Shown one piece after another: positions 9,707 through 19,887 of a stretch of 22,396 nucleotides of DNA. Position numbers and translations under genes: made by a program. This DNA is from Acanthaster planci (lineage: Eukaryota > Echinodermata > Asteroidea > Valvatida > Acanthasteridae): assembly GCF_001949145.1 (NCBI RefSeq), contig NW_019091435.1:939482-961877 (forward strand), written 5' to 3'. Position 1 is the stretch's first letter. Every line of letters starts with the position of its first letter. Below the pieces are notes generated by a model. That model saw nothing but the letters and a program-made list of their open reading frames with translations. It was not told where the DNA came from and did not search any database.

Positions 9707-9930
9707 TGTTTGCTGATGACACCCTCCTGTACCAGCCAATATGCTCACAGCAAGATGAAATCTCCCTTCAGTCGAATTTAAGTAAACTTGAACAATAGAG
9801 TGTACTCAATGGCATGCAGTTGAATCCAACAAAAACCAAGGTAATGCATATATCCAGATACCGGAAACCAGTATCTGGAGCAATCTACCAATGCATGTGA
9901 AGGACTCTCTATTAATAGATTCTTTGGACA

Positions 9931-10242
9931 ATTCAATACCCATTTTTGGCTCATTTTAAAGAATGGTAAAATGTGACGTACTTGTATTCTCTATTTCCAC
10001 CTGGTGTAGTTCTTGCTCCATTGGTACAGCCTTGTTATAAAGGCAGTTTTTGACACTTTCTTAAACGTAATTTGCTGCTTCATTCGCGTACAATACATTT
10101 TTTATTCAGATGTGGCGGTGATGGTGGTGGTGGGGGGGAGGTAATTTTGCATGCATTAGTTTCTTTTTCCAGCACATTAGTTGCAGGATTCAATTCGTTT
10201 ATTGCGGTTTAATAGTGAGGTTTACTATCTCATGCCTACTCT
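9931..10242. other. Unassigned sequence after the LINE coding part
   Basis: There is no gene here. A G-rich GGTGGT microsatellite-like run lies at about 10114-10140. This may be the LINE 3' untranslated region or ordinary intron sequence. Confidence 0.4.
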
Positions 10243-10518
10243 GATTTATTTATTTATTTATTGCAATTGTATAGTTTATCAATATCCTTTTATATTATTT
10301 TAAACTTCAACTAAGTGTTCAACTTCAAGTTTGGATTGATAAGCTTTCGGGTCAGAGTGTTAAAGTATACTTTTGTCAATCCTGGCCAGCTTGGAGTGCA
10401 TTGTTCTTGCTATTTGGAATGTCCTTTTGTTTAGTCCATTGATTTTTATGTATGTTGAATATTATCCTACCAGTATTTGTTCTGAATGGCCGAATAAATA
10501 ATAATAGTAATAATAAAT
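10243..10518 (+). repeat. Possible LINE 3' tail with ATTT and AAT microsatellites
   Basis: A run of ATTT repeats (10243-10262) is followed by about 230 bp of AT-rich sequence ending GAATGGCCGAATAAATAATA and a short AAT-type microsatellite (10493-10518). CR1/L2-like LINEs often end in short 3' microsatellites of this kind. It lies downstream of the LINE coding fragment in the same orientation, so it could be the same insertion's 3' end; this is inferred from position. Confidence 0.35.
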
Positions 10519-11479
10519 CTTCTTGCCACATTGTTTATTTCGGCATGCGGCTGTAAAGTTGCGTGCATGAACATCACATTGTAACAACGCTATTTTGACC
10601 AGGATGCATAGACTAGTTGCCATGTATCCATCGTGCTCCAGTGCAGTGGAGCATTGCTTCAATCCATTGAGAATTATTGCGCATGTGTTTCCACCACCGC
10701 AACAGCGAAACGTGAAGGAACTTGTAAAACTAAGAAGTTTCTTTTCAAAAGTCGCAAGTGGGGAAACAAGTGATTTGACAAGAAAGAAGGAGGTTCAGAG
10801 ATGTTTTGTGAAAACATAAATGACAGAAATTGTTTTCCTAACTTTAATGATTTTAGGGTTTTGCCACATAGTTAGGGTTGGTCGGGAAATGGGAAGCAGA
10901 CCTGCTTTTCCCCCTTATCAACCAAACTAGGATTGTACACTTGATATGTGTACAATATTTCAAAACTCAGCAATATTCATAACCAAGTCAGGACATTTTC
11001 CTAAAGTTAATTATTTCAAAATCCTTTTGACAGGAATGGGGATGTTTTGAAATAAGGTATATTCATCAATTTTCAGTTGATACCAATATGACATACTTGT
11101 TAAAGGCAATATAACTTTTTAGCTCTGATCTAATCGTTACCAGTATCCTTGAGGGAGGAGACAAGGGGAGGCATTAATTGTTTTCTGTCAGAGTTTCTTA
11201 TTGATGGCAAAATTGCTTTGGAGGTTCTGAAAGTCTCTTTAGGAGAAACCGTGCCTTGCTTAGACTCCCTGGGGCAACCCCCTCTCCCCCCAAAAAGCAG
11301 CACCATATTCCAAACTCCATGCAAATGACTGGTGTCCCCAATAGTACATTTTAAAGAAAAATCATATTTTGCTCTCACATACAACAAGTGCACAAATGCA
11401 TGTACAAGTTCTTGTAGAGTGGGGAATAGTTAATACAGTCATGTAGTTGGAAAAAGAAAATGAACACCAATAATTTTTT
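10519..11479. other. Unassigned intron sequence before the last PKG exon
   Basis: There is no supported gene here. A 74-codon + strand open frame (10595-10819) has no recognisable domain, and no conserved exon of the kinase is expected here. The region ends in the acceptor tract of the final exon. Confidence 0.5.
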
Positions 11480-11491
11480 TCTCTGTGACAG

Positions 11492-11587
11492 GTTCGTGGC
11501 CCAGAGGATGCAAGTAATTTTGACTCTTACAGCAAGGATCTAGAGATTCCTCCTGATGAACTGTCTGGCTGGGATGAAAATTTTTAA
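11492..11587 (+). CDS. PRKG-like: cGMP-dependent protein kinase, final coding exon
   Basis: This 96-bp exon encodes the last 31 residues and TAA stop of a cGMP-dependent protein kinase. It reads VRGPEDASNFDSY, then a short acidic linker, and ends PPDELSGWDENF. The NFDSY segment is the FD-type motif of the AGC-kinase C-terminal tail that packs against the active site. The closing SGWDxxF is characteristic of PKG; the PPDELSGWD form is closer to the type II (PRKG2) tail I remember than to type I. The acceptor, TTTTTTTCTCTGTGACAG ending at 11491, is strong, and phase 0 matches the upstream exon donor at 567. The catalytic domain, cGMP-binding domains and N-terminus lie left of the window. Confidence 0.9.
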   Translation, partial: VRGPEDASNFDSYSKDLEIPPDELSGWDENF

Positions 11588-12680
11588 GATAAGGCTCATA
11601 ATTTGGCAAGGAAACATTAATGTTTCGCACACACCAGCAAGGCATCTACTACAGGAACTAGGCTTGGCTTTGCACTTGCGACTGATGTCTCTCACTTGCC
11701 CAGTTTCACATCCAAGTTCCTGAAGTTTGTGAAAGGTTTAGCAGGAAATCATGTTGTGTATTTTTAATCTTACGTGCAAAATTTTGTAGTTGCATTTGTA
11801 AGCATTTGGTATGTGAAGATGGTAAGATTAACTAATGGCTAATACAGTTTTCAATCATAAGCTGAAAAGTTGATGCCCTTAACGTAACAGTTCTAATGTC
11901 AAATGGTTCACTGTACAAGTAAACAAGTATGTGGTCAAGTAAGGTGCGATGAGAGTTCCTGAAACTTAGTATATGGCTGTTTAAGAAGAGTGGAGTGGTT
12001 TTTACTTCTGACCAGTAGTGTAACTGGGGTGAAATTTCTGAGGGATACCTGAGGGGGCCCATTGTTAGACTTCTGCTGTGGGGTTGCATGCTGTCCCCCA
12101 GACAAAAACACTGCATGTGCGAACTTGTTCACAGGCATCTCGCTATATTACAAACTACTTATTTTGCAAATCTGTGGAGTATTGACACTTGTAGGCCCAT
12201 TCAACATATTTCAGAAAAGGGCTCTCGAGGTATTTAATTGCAAGGAAAACTGAACCTTTACGACTAGGGAAGGAACTTATAAAACATATAAAATGTATGA
12301 AAAAAGAACCCCGAATCATTTGTTCTTCCATATTTTTGAATTTACAAAGCCTTTAAGTGGTATGTGAATTTTGAAACATTGATTCACTAATGACCATTTG
12401 GTAATATTATATATTACACTTTGCTCACGTGCTTAGAATTGGACACTACAAGACAAAAAGTCTTGTATGGGTTTGTTATATTTTAAAACTGTTTGGTTGG
12501 ATTCTGTTGAGCACATTCTGAGAAAAAAATGGTGCTTTAATGCAAAAATGAATGGTGTGACAGGCGAAGCCTGTTTTATTGTATGGCTTCGACATGTAAA
12601 TGGTGATTTATAAAAAGAATAAGGATGACAAGTTTTAGACTAGAACTCGATTCAATAAATCTGAACGCCGTCTAGTCAGG
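11588..12680 (+). other. Likely 3' UTR of the PKG gene
   Basis: The sequence following the stop at 11585-11587 has no long conserved frame. The first clear AATAAA on the + strand is at 12654-12659, which would place a cleavage site roughly 10-30 bases further on. The extent is inferred; an earlier or later variant signal cannot be excluded. Confidence 0.4.
12654..12659 (+). terminator. Candidate polyadenylation signal
   Basis: A canonical AATAAA lies about 1.07 kb downstream of the PKG stop codon, on the same strand and in AT-rich sequence. It is a candidate for the transcript end. Confidence 0.4.
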
Positions 12681-13860
12681 GTTTTCTGACGATCAATCCA
12701 GGTTGCCTAAAAGGCAGTGACTCCTAAAATTCCAATGACAAATTACCACAAACCGTACAAGGATTCTGTATAAACTTGTCATTGGGAAGACAATGTTACG
12801 TGACATTTTTATAGGCTATGAAATGCACCCCAAAATTCTGTTCAGAAAATGTTGTAACGCTTTCTGCTGTCCCGTCTCCCAGGATCAACCTACACTTTCA
12901 CTGAGGCTGGTTCACTGACACTTCCCACACTGTCACCTTGTGGAATGTAACTAGGTTTAATCTGGAATTAACCGAATCAAAGCAAAACATGTGGTATCAT
13001 GTGGTCGGGAAATTACACGTCACATGAAAAGGTGGTAATTGATCAGGCTCTAATAAGATAAATCACAATATATGTACATGTACATTAAAAACACGTAGTT
13101 ACATAGTACTATTGGAGGACATACATGTATCAACCTAAGTACATGTAGTTTGCAATAGATAGAAAACCGAAATGTACATCTATGCAGCCAAAACTTACGA
13201 CTTTGCTGAGCACAGGCTTACAAACACAATGTACTTGCAGAACTGGCAGAAATGCGTCAAAACAGGGTTTTCCAATATCTATTCATCCAATAAATCTTCA
13301 AACTTTGTAACTTCAGTAGCTTTCTCCAACGTGAGATTGCCCGCCAACAATACATGCGTAAGTATGGTCCCCAAATCTTTGTTATCTGAGTCCTATCACA
13401 TCATACAGTAATTATATGTACATGTAACCAGATATCCGACTGAAACAATGTCGGTGTAGCAATAACTACTGCCCTACACACAAATCTCACTGGTGGGCCA
13501 AAAATGCGCTGCCTGAATATACCTAAAGAAAAGCCTGTGTTACAATGGTCTTCATGGCACCCGACTCAGAACTACATAAAAAGAAACTAACGTATAGTTT
13601 GAAGCAAGTGTAATCAAGTGGTGAATGTTGTTATTCCAACAGAAGGTTACAAAATGATGAATTCTGACTTTAAAATCTGCCGTTTTCTGCATGTAAAGGT
13701 GCACATTTTTCAGGCACCATAGCGTACTTTGCCTGCCTAACTACAGTGCGGTAAAGATGTAATTCTGGTTACCAAACCTGATGGGTCTGACTGTTCCCCT
13801 TCGATTTTAGTATGTGTCGTCGGAGATCTTCTTGTCTCGGAACCAGACTACAGCGAATCG
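12681..13860. other. Unassigned intergenic sequence
   Basis: There is no recognisable gene. Four copies of TACATGTA fall between 13075 and 13426. The 79-codon + strand frame at 13172-13411 shows no known motif. Confidence 0.5.
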
Positions 13861-13873
13861 ACACAGGGCCAAA

Positions 13874-13882
13874 TATAAAAGG
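13874..13882 (+). promoter_or_regulatory. TATA-box-like sequence
   Basis: TATAAAAGG, a near-perfect TATA box, is flanked by GC-rich bases (GGCCAAA before, CCGGCG after). No convincing gene start follows on the + strand, so it may be chance or an element promoter. Confidence 0.25.
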
Positions 13883-14408
13883 CCGGCGTGAATTTACGAT
13901 TATATAGGCCTAGCAAGATCAACCTCAAAGCAAACATGTGGCTCTTTCTAAGGCATACATGCTCAGCACCTGAGCACCATGTTCAAGAAAAAATAAATGA
14001 AAAAATCAAGTCGCCGCACCAGTTTCAGAGCCAACTCCCGACCTGAAACCTGTGTCATTTTGGGACCTTACACTTGGCCATGATTGTGCCTACTGGCTGC
14101 TTTCTAGCCAGCCGTGCTCTGGGGGGTCATGCTGCACATTTTGTCACTTACAGAGTGCGTGTACATGTATAACTTTTGCCCTTGAGAAAGATCCTGCCGG
14201 GATCAAAACATGAAATTATATAAATGAAATAAACATGTGAATTCGAAACCACGTTTTCCTTTGTCTGTTATAAGCCGTTGACTTTTTTAAGTTCAAATAT
14301 CATGAGGGTAGTAAATCTCAATTTGTCTAAATCTGCACACTTTGGAAAGAATTCTGCATTATGATTCCCCCTTTTTTACATAATATCGACGATGGGTTAG
14401 ATTATGAA
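13883..14408. other. Unassigned intergenic sequence
   Basis: No gene is seen. Around 14184-14235 a GATCCTGCCGGGATC inverted repeat is followed by AT-rich sequence with AATAAA. It resembles the 3' region of some retroelements, but there is no coding part to attach it to. Confidence 0.4.
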
Positions 14409-14937
14409 CTACATATATGTACGCAATAAACCTCGATCACTTAACTCAGTGCACATGAACGGATCCTGTCCTTGACTTTTTCTTGCCTTTCCATATTCAG
14501 CATTCTTTCTTGCCAAACATGATACGGAGTGGAAGCAAGACATGACTGGATCAGGATGGGATGGTATCAGATGAAGGTCATTCATCGGATGATCTGGGCA
14601 GAAATTTGACAAAAAACAAAAAGATAAACACAGGAAATTCAAATTAAATCTGGGCAAGATTTGTTAAAACAGTATATTGGCAATATTGACGCACATGAGT
14701 GGATATGGTGGGACAACAACATGTCAGAGGCAAATCCGATAAGAATAACTTACGTGACAGTAACGAGTTGGGATGGTACTTGGCATATTGGTAGGCGTGG
14801 TAGGCTAAATTGTTAAATTTTACAGCAAAATCATTCTGGAGTTGAGCTTTGAAAGACATCCAGACATCCATACATACCTTTTCCTTGCTCTCTGTGACAT
14901 CTGCATTCCCTAGTTGTACCTCTTGCTCACACTTTTC
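14409..14937 (-). CDS. Possible two-exon gene fragment, unknown product
   Basis: On the minus strand a frame is open from about 14937, just after a possible CCATAG acceptor, to 14754, where the strong donor CTGTCAC|GTAAGT lies. It includes VCMDVWMSFKAQLQNDFAVK and YHAYQYAKYHPNSLLS. A 160-bp intron ends in a good acceptor (a T-rich tract, then TTTCTGCCCAG) at 14594. The second exon starts at 14593 and runs in the matching phase through HHPMNDLHLIPSHPDP, a Lys/Arg-rich stretch and a stop at 14409. An in-frame TAG lies just upstream of the first exon, and no start codon is evident. A second possible donor (AAG|GTATGT, near 14880) complicates the model. I do not recognise the protein; it may be an exon of a host gene, a transposase piece, or a pseudogene. 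Confidence 0.35.
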
Positions 14938-15174
14938 CTATGGATTTCGTGGTGTTGAGTAAACCTGCATTTTCAGTGAAAACCAAATCTCCCGACACTG
15001 ATTTAGATACTGACTACACTTGTCGGCGCTCATTACTGTCAGAATCTGAAACTTTCCACCACTTCTCGGACATTTACAGGATTTTAACATTTCTTTTCAC
15101 ATTCAGGAACACTAATTCGGATTTTTCTTCCTCTGACACGCTCCATTTTGGCAATCAATGCACAGCCACAACAG

Positions 15175-15225
15175 CAATGCAGCAATATAAACAACAGCAA
15201 CAACAATATAAACAACAATGCTATT
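15175..15225. repeat. CAA-rich short repeat
   Basis: CAATATAAACAACA occurs twice within about 25 bp, separated by CAG/CAA triplets. It is a small low-complexity array. The + strand open frame around it (14940-15242) owes its Gln/Tyr-rich end to this repeat. Confidence 0.7.
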
Positions 15226-15242
15226 GCTCTTCGGATCTCTAG

Positions 15243-16876
15243 TCTGGTTTGAGTGGCGGATAGAAATTTAGGAAAAGAGGGAGCATGATGAGTCTGGGAA
15301 CCAGACTTTAATATGTGCCCTTTTGTGTTGGAAAGTCTTATGTAGGAGGTTTTGGGTACAAAATTAAAATTGGGAAATACGAAAAAGTCAAAACACTAAA
15401 TTCTGAACAAAGCTGTTTTAGCTAACCGAAAAAGTCTTTAACAGATTACATCAAATTGTCTACTTGTGATTTGATTACATTTCTGACGATTTGTTCAGTG
15501 CATATTCGGTATGTTATGTACCTGTTGCCCTCCCCCAGTGGGGAAGGGAAATGCATTGAGTTGTGAACAAAATTCGACAAATTTAACGCCAGATTTCTCC
15601 CCTTTTGTCACAATGACAACAACAATAAGTGAATTTTTCCACAGTTCAAACTACGCACATGTGAATTTTCATCTAGTTCCGAAGTGGGTGCCGCAAGATG
15701 ACAGAAAAATCGGGTGCGTTTCATGGCCTAGTGGGTTTATGGACCCATTGAACCTCTAAGTTTTAAGTAAAGTATGTTTTACAATATCTACGGCAATCTA
15801 GATGAGGTTGAAACTGAGGAGTTCCAGTTTCCCAAGCGAGTTGTAATTGGACGCTTGGCTTTGTGCATGCTTAATTTTATGGCTTATTATCACTACTAAA
15901 TGTTGGAAAACTGAGGTGCCTGACAATGAGATGTCAAAGAAAATATAAGAAAACAACGTTTGAGTAAACCTTTTTGATGTTTATCAAACTTTTGTAAAGA
16001 GTTACAAATGTAGTAACTAAACAGTGGTATTTTTAACATACATAGATATACCTATATATTTTTGTATTTTTGTTCTTTTATCACAGATTTCACAAGTGTT
16101 TTGGTCGTATGAGTTATAAGAAAATTTCCGTCAACATTTTTACCGTAGAGCTGATCTGATTTCGTTGTGATCCCAGATAAAACTTAATGTCTCTGTTTTA
16201 AAGTCGTATCATTGTGAGTAGAAAGGACTGCACAACAAAGGGCATTTTTAACACTGGCAGCTTTTTGGAAAGCTATGCTGTGTGGAAAGCATCGTTAAAG
16301 TCTAATACTAAATGTAGTGTAATACTCTATCAAAATTGTGGTAAGGCATAATGTGTGAATCAGGGAAATCAGTAATAATGTTTTTGATTCAGTTCATTTA
16401 TCTTGTGGTTTGAGGTTTACCTGTGTGTTCCTACATGTATCTGGTTCTTCTAGTTAAGGCACGGGCTTAGACCACAGATGTTTGTAAAAAAAATCAAATG
16501 TAAAGTTTAATGAAATGGTTTTGGTGGTTTAAACTAACTCCATGTTTTGGGATATGAAAATAAAAAGAAAAAAATGGGATTGAAAGATGTGTAGAAAGCT
16601 GTGTCCTTTTAAAAGTTAATCAACTTAATGTCTGATATGTTGTAGAAAATGTGCGTGTATGATATAATGCGATGATCAAGCAGTGCTTTACACAAATATC
16701 TGTTGCCTGCATTAGTTTAACTTTCAAAGGCTGGTATGGAAATAGGCATTGAACCATTCACAAATGTGCATGTATATGTATCAACCACAGACTACTGTCA
16801 AAATGTTGAGTACTATGGCCTCATGATCTGGTGCACTGAACTCAAAAGTGCACCTTAAAATTCTGCAGATTGTAAG
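15243..16876. other. Unassigned AT-rich intergenic sequence
   Basis: No gene, RNA or mobile element is recognised up to the BEL/Pao LTR. The 82-codon + strand frame at 15511-15759 has no familiar motif. Confidence 0.5.
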
Positions 16877-17544
16877 TGTTCCGATTTATATAGCAGTTAA
16901 GGGCGCCACCAGGCGAGCCTGGCGCGAACTGCCGGATTAAGCAACCGCGGGAAACGAAGAGCGTGGGGCTGGCTACAGATGGTGAGCAACAATTTCCTGT
17001 TTTATAAACCTATGTCCATAATTACTCCTAGTTGTTAAACCCGTGATTAATTCCCATTGTTAATCACCAGTTATTGTACAGACCATAATGATACATTAGT
17101 GTTACAACTTTCTGTGTTTGAGCAGAGCAAAAAAGTCACGCCACACGAGGTGTCGAAATAGATGTCTTTCCGATCAAACACGTCCTGTATCGCATGTAGG
17201 ACTGTACACTTTTGCACACAGATGATGTCAGTGGAGTATTCCTGTTCCTTTAATACTGAATGATTTCGATAACCGGATAATTTTGCCTTTGTTAATGATC
17301 ATCAATGCGCTTATATTTTCCAGAACTATTATCTCTAATGGTCAGAGATCTTCCATTGATCACCGATCACTACATCCTGACCGATCAGTATTCTCTCCAC
17401 CAGCCCTGTTATATTTAATTTCCACCAATTTCCATGAACATCATCATTTGAATAAATTTATGCCAATAAACCTGCCTGTGGTGTCCTTGCTCACTGAACA
17501 CACACACCGAAGGACTCCCTGCGTTCTCATTTCTCCTTTTTTCA
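16877..17544 (+). repeat. BEL/Pao 5' LTR
   Basis: It starts TGTTCCGATTTATATAGCAG and ends TTTTTTCA, giving the usual TG...CA ends. It aligns along its whole length with 21203-21833, sharing blocks such as AAGCAACCGCGGGAAACGAA and GTAGGACTGTACACTTTTGC. It is about 37 bp longer than the 3' copy, partly from an insertion near 17021-17040. Its last 34 bases are included in the 133-bp duplication. Confidence 0.93.
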
Positions 17545-17776
17545 TGGTGACCCAGACGCGATAGGAAATAAAGTTTGAGCACAAATGGGCACAAAACCGG
17601 TTGCAGCATGGACAATAACGTAGAGAAACGAGTTCTCTGGCCAAGGACTCCCTGCGTTCTCATTTCTCCTTTTTTCATGGTGACCCAGACGCGATAGGAA
17701 ATAAAGTTTGAGCACAAATGGGCACAAAACCGGTTGCAGCATGGACAATAACGTAGAGAAACGAGTTCTCTGGCCA
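17511..17776 (+). repeat. Perfect 133-bp tandem duplication over the LTR/PBS junction
   Basis: 17511-17643 and 17644-17776 are identical by eye over 133 bp. Each copy contains the last 34 bases of the LTR, the primer-binding site and the short leader, up to the first base of the gag start codon. The element therefore has two primer-binding sites. The identity contrasts with the divergence between the LTRs, so the duplication is much younger than the insertion, or it is an assembly artefact. Confidence 0.95.
17545..17562 (+). other. Primer-binding site (first copy; second at 17678)
   Basis: TGGTGACCCAGACGCGAT follows directly after the LTR end CA. This start is typical of BEL/Pao primer-binding sites, which pair with the 3' end of a host tRNA to prime minus-strand synthesis. 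An identical copy begins at 17678 within the tandem duplication. Confidence 0.8.
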
Positions 17777-19790
17777 TGAAAGAACAGCCGGAGGGGACAG
17801 AAAAACCACACGAGGGCGAGCCAGAAGTAAGCCTTCCCCCTTCAAAGTACCCTAACTCATTCAACCGCCTGTCGCAACGAAGTCGGAGTACCACCTCATC
17901 CGCTGGCTCCAAGCTCCGAGCTGTGGAGAAGGAACAAGAGTACGAAGTAGCCAAGTTGCGACTTGAGTGAGAATGAGACCAAATGGCCCAGAGTAAGGAG
18001 TTCGACGAACGACTGCAAGCTGCCCAGCAAGCACAAGAACAGTGGCCCTCCACAAAAAAACACCTGGAACTACAGAGACAAGAAACAAGAGGAGGCGGAA
18101 ATAGAATTGGCCCGGGCACGGCTGGCTGCTGAGTATGAGAAGCGCCTGATCCTAAAGCAAAAGGAACAGCTCACCAGGCAAATGGAGATAAAGAGGCATT
18201 TCCGCACAGAGCTCAATTTCAACCTGGCTTAGGTTGAATCAGAACTCGTTCAATCTAGCATTAGTAACGTACCAAGTTTGTATGTTTATCCACAGTCAGA
18301 TGTTTTACCAGGGGTTGCGACCCATTCTTTAGGTGTTTTCCCCCGCCAGCATTCCAGAAATATCGGCCGCTGAAAATCCAGCGTCGTTGCTCACGGTAAA
18401 CCCCGTTTCAGCTGCGAGGCCGGTACAATTAAGCGCACGCGCAACCGGAACCAGGCGCGAGCCACGAAAAACCAGCCACGAGCCACGCGCAACCACTCGC
18501 GAGCATCTTGCAGCTAATCATGGTCCACGCGACGCTCGTCATGTGTCCTGCCCAACCCAACAGGAGACACTCGCAACCTACCATAAGTCAAACTTGCCCG
18601 CTCGTGGGCCACACGCTCTCAACCTCGAGTCCTGCACTCGTAACCTGGAACCACACCCAGTCTGTCGCATTGTCTGAGCCCTCAGCTCAGTGCCATACTG
18701 CCCAAGGCAGTTTACCCTCCGGGTACAACTCAAGTGTTTTCCAGCCAAGTTTAGTTCCTTTACAAGCTGGTGCTCATTTTCCATTCCGTGGTGCTACCCA
18801 CATTGCTTCTGGGCAAAACCTGACTCCTACTCAGGTTTCCCTCTGCGATCTTTCCAAAACTTCCACTTTCAATCCTTTAGGGAACAGGTCCAGTCCTCAG
18901 GTGCCTCTGACCACTCCCCGCCATGCAAACCTGCAGCGTTGGGAGGCCCCTTAGGTCAACCCATGGCATCGTCCGTGACCTCTAACCAAATGATGCTGAG
19001 CTCGATGTTGGCTGCATCTGCTGGAGGGATAAATATGGAAGTTCCCAGCTTCGGTGGAGGCGTCTCATCGGAGTTTCGCTGTTTTGAAGCAATGGTCGAC
19101 GGCTGCATCAAGCCCTTGGTCCAATTCACCGAGCAACAGAAGTATTTAATTGTCAGGTCTAAGCTGAATGGACAACCGAGGAAAGACATCTTGGGTCTGG
19201 GGTATGACATGAAACCCTTCACTAAGGCCATGAGTACCCTGAAGAAGTTTTATGGCGACATTGGTGTTTCGATACGTGCCAAGATTTATTAGATTACCGC
19301 GTGGCCGCGACTGGCGGCCAGCGACAGCAAGGGAATGGTCTAGTTTGCGGCAGCGGTGTCGGCACTGGTCACTCAACTCAAGGGTGCACCAGAGGCCAAG
19401 CTGCGCTGAGCGCCAATTCCACAGCTTGCATCCTTTACGGTCGCCACACTCACACCCACCAGACGGCATTTTTGAAGGCAATGAAGGCCAAAAATGTCAA
19501 CAACTTCTCTCTGTTTGACATTGACACATGGCTGCAGGATACGGCGGCCATTGCCAGAAAGAAGGTGCAGCCCAACGAGAGTATCAGAGCTGAACCTCCC
19601 TCAACCAACCGGGACCGCCGCAGAAAAGGGGCGGCAGCCTACCACACCAAATCGACCGGAAAGGCCACCAGCTATTCACCAAAAGGCTTATTTGTCAATA
19701 AGGCTACCCGAAGTGGTGGCAAGGAACCCTTCCGGAAGACTTGTCCCCACTGCAGAGGAGAGGTTATCTCATATCATACATGGTGAGGGG
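17776..19790 (+). pseudogene. BEL/Pao gag, frameshifted
   Basis: Gag forms the particle shell. The start is ATG at 17776 (MKEQPEGTEK), followed by a Ser-rich segment and a charged helical, coiled-coil-like region split over frames (ending near 18230 with AEYEKRLILKQKEQLTRQME). A Pro/Thr/Ser-rich spacer follows (18330-18950). At 19030-19290 comes a DUF1759-like capsid part, with EVPSFGG, FTEQQKYLIVRSKLNGQPR and FYGDIGV. A basic segment ends in CPHCRGEVISY (19742-19774), where a zinc knuckle should continue; its His and last Cys are lost. At least three frame breaks occur, including a TGA at 17968-17970. The spacer contains a decayed Arg/His/Pro-rich repeat around GAGCCACG (18450-18510). Confidence 0.85.
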
Positions 19791-19887
19791 AAAAATGCTT
19801 GCCCAGGAGCTTTGGAAAAGACCTTGGGGTTTGGAAAGAGATTCCCGATAAGGGCGAAGATGGTCTCTATTCCCAACATATCCTCAT

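Larger units (their letters stand above)
8398..9930 (+). pseudogene. CR1/L2-like LINE reverse transcriptase, decayed
   Basis: This is a fragment of a non-LTR retrotransposon reverse transcriptase. In order: a segment ending AFHEYFTSVH before the RT domain; a block around 8550-8700 with LSNLNPHKA, IPPKVLK and SSGIVFSDWK; a block with NPHQHGFSAGKSCGTN (about 8860-8905); palm motif A as FLDFSKAFDVMPHHIL from 8962; an RVAYRGCFSDWA block (about 9080-9115); and the catalytic box LFADDTLLYQP with FADD at 9709-9720, followed by LNPTKTKVMHISRYRKP. These are the landmarks of CR1/L2/Jockey-type elements. The frame is broken by stops, small indels, a 64-bp tandem duplication (9057-9184) and an inserted element (9273-9706). 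The endonuclease is missing; the fragment starts abruptly beside the Gypsy element in the opposite orientation. Confidence 0.88.
568..11491 (+). other. Large phase-0 intron of the PKG gene
   Basis: The intron runs from donor GTATGC (568) to acceptor TTTTTTTCTCTGTGACAG (ending 11491), about 10.9 kb. Both flanking exons are in phase 0 and the joined protein matches the PKG tail without a gap, so no further coding exon is needed between them. The intron is filled with mobile elements annotated separately. The stretches 568-1040 and 1134-1654 show no gene; their short open frames look random. Confidence 0.8.

Noticed and set aside
10595-10819. Plus-strand open frame of 74 codons
   Set aside because: There is no domain, the splice context is poor, and the PKG protein needs no residues between its two exons.
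14184-14235. GATCC/GGATC inverted repeat with nearby AATAAA
   Set aside because: The stem is only five base pairs and there is no coding sequence to link it to an element.
14940-15242. Plus-strand open frame with Gln/Tyr-rich end
   Set aside because: The composition comes from a CAA-rich microsatellite, and no homology is recognised. The opposite strand carries the more plausible exon pair next to it.
17415-18119. Long minus-strand open frame of 234 codons
   Set aside because: It runs antisense through the 5' LTR, the 133-bp duplication and gag. Its internal repeats come from the duplicated DNA, and it resembles no protein.
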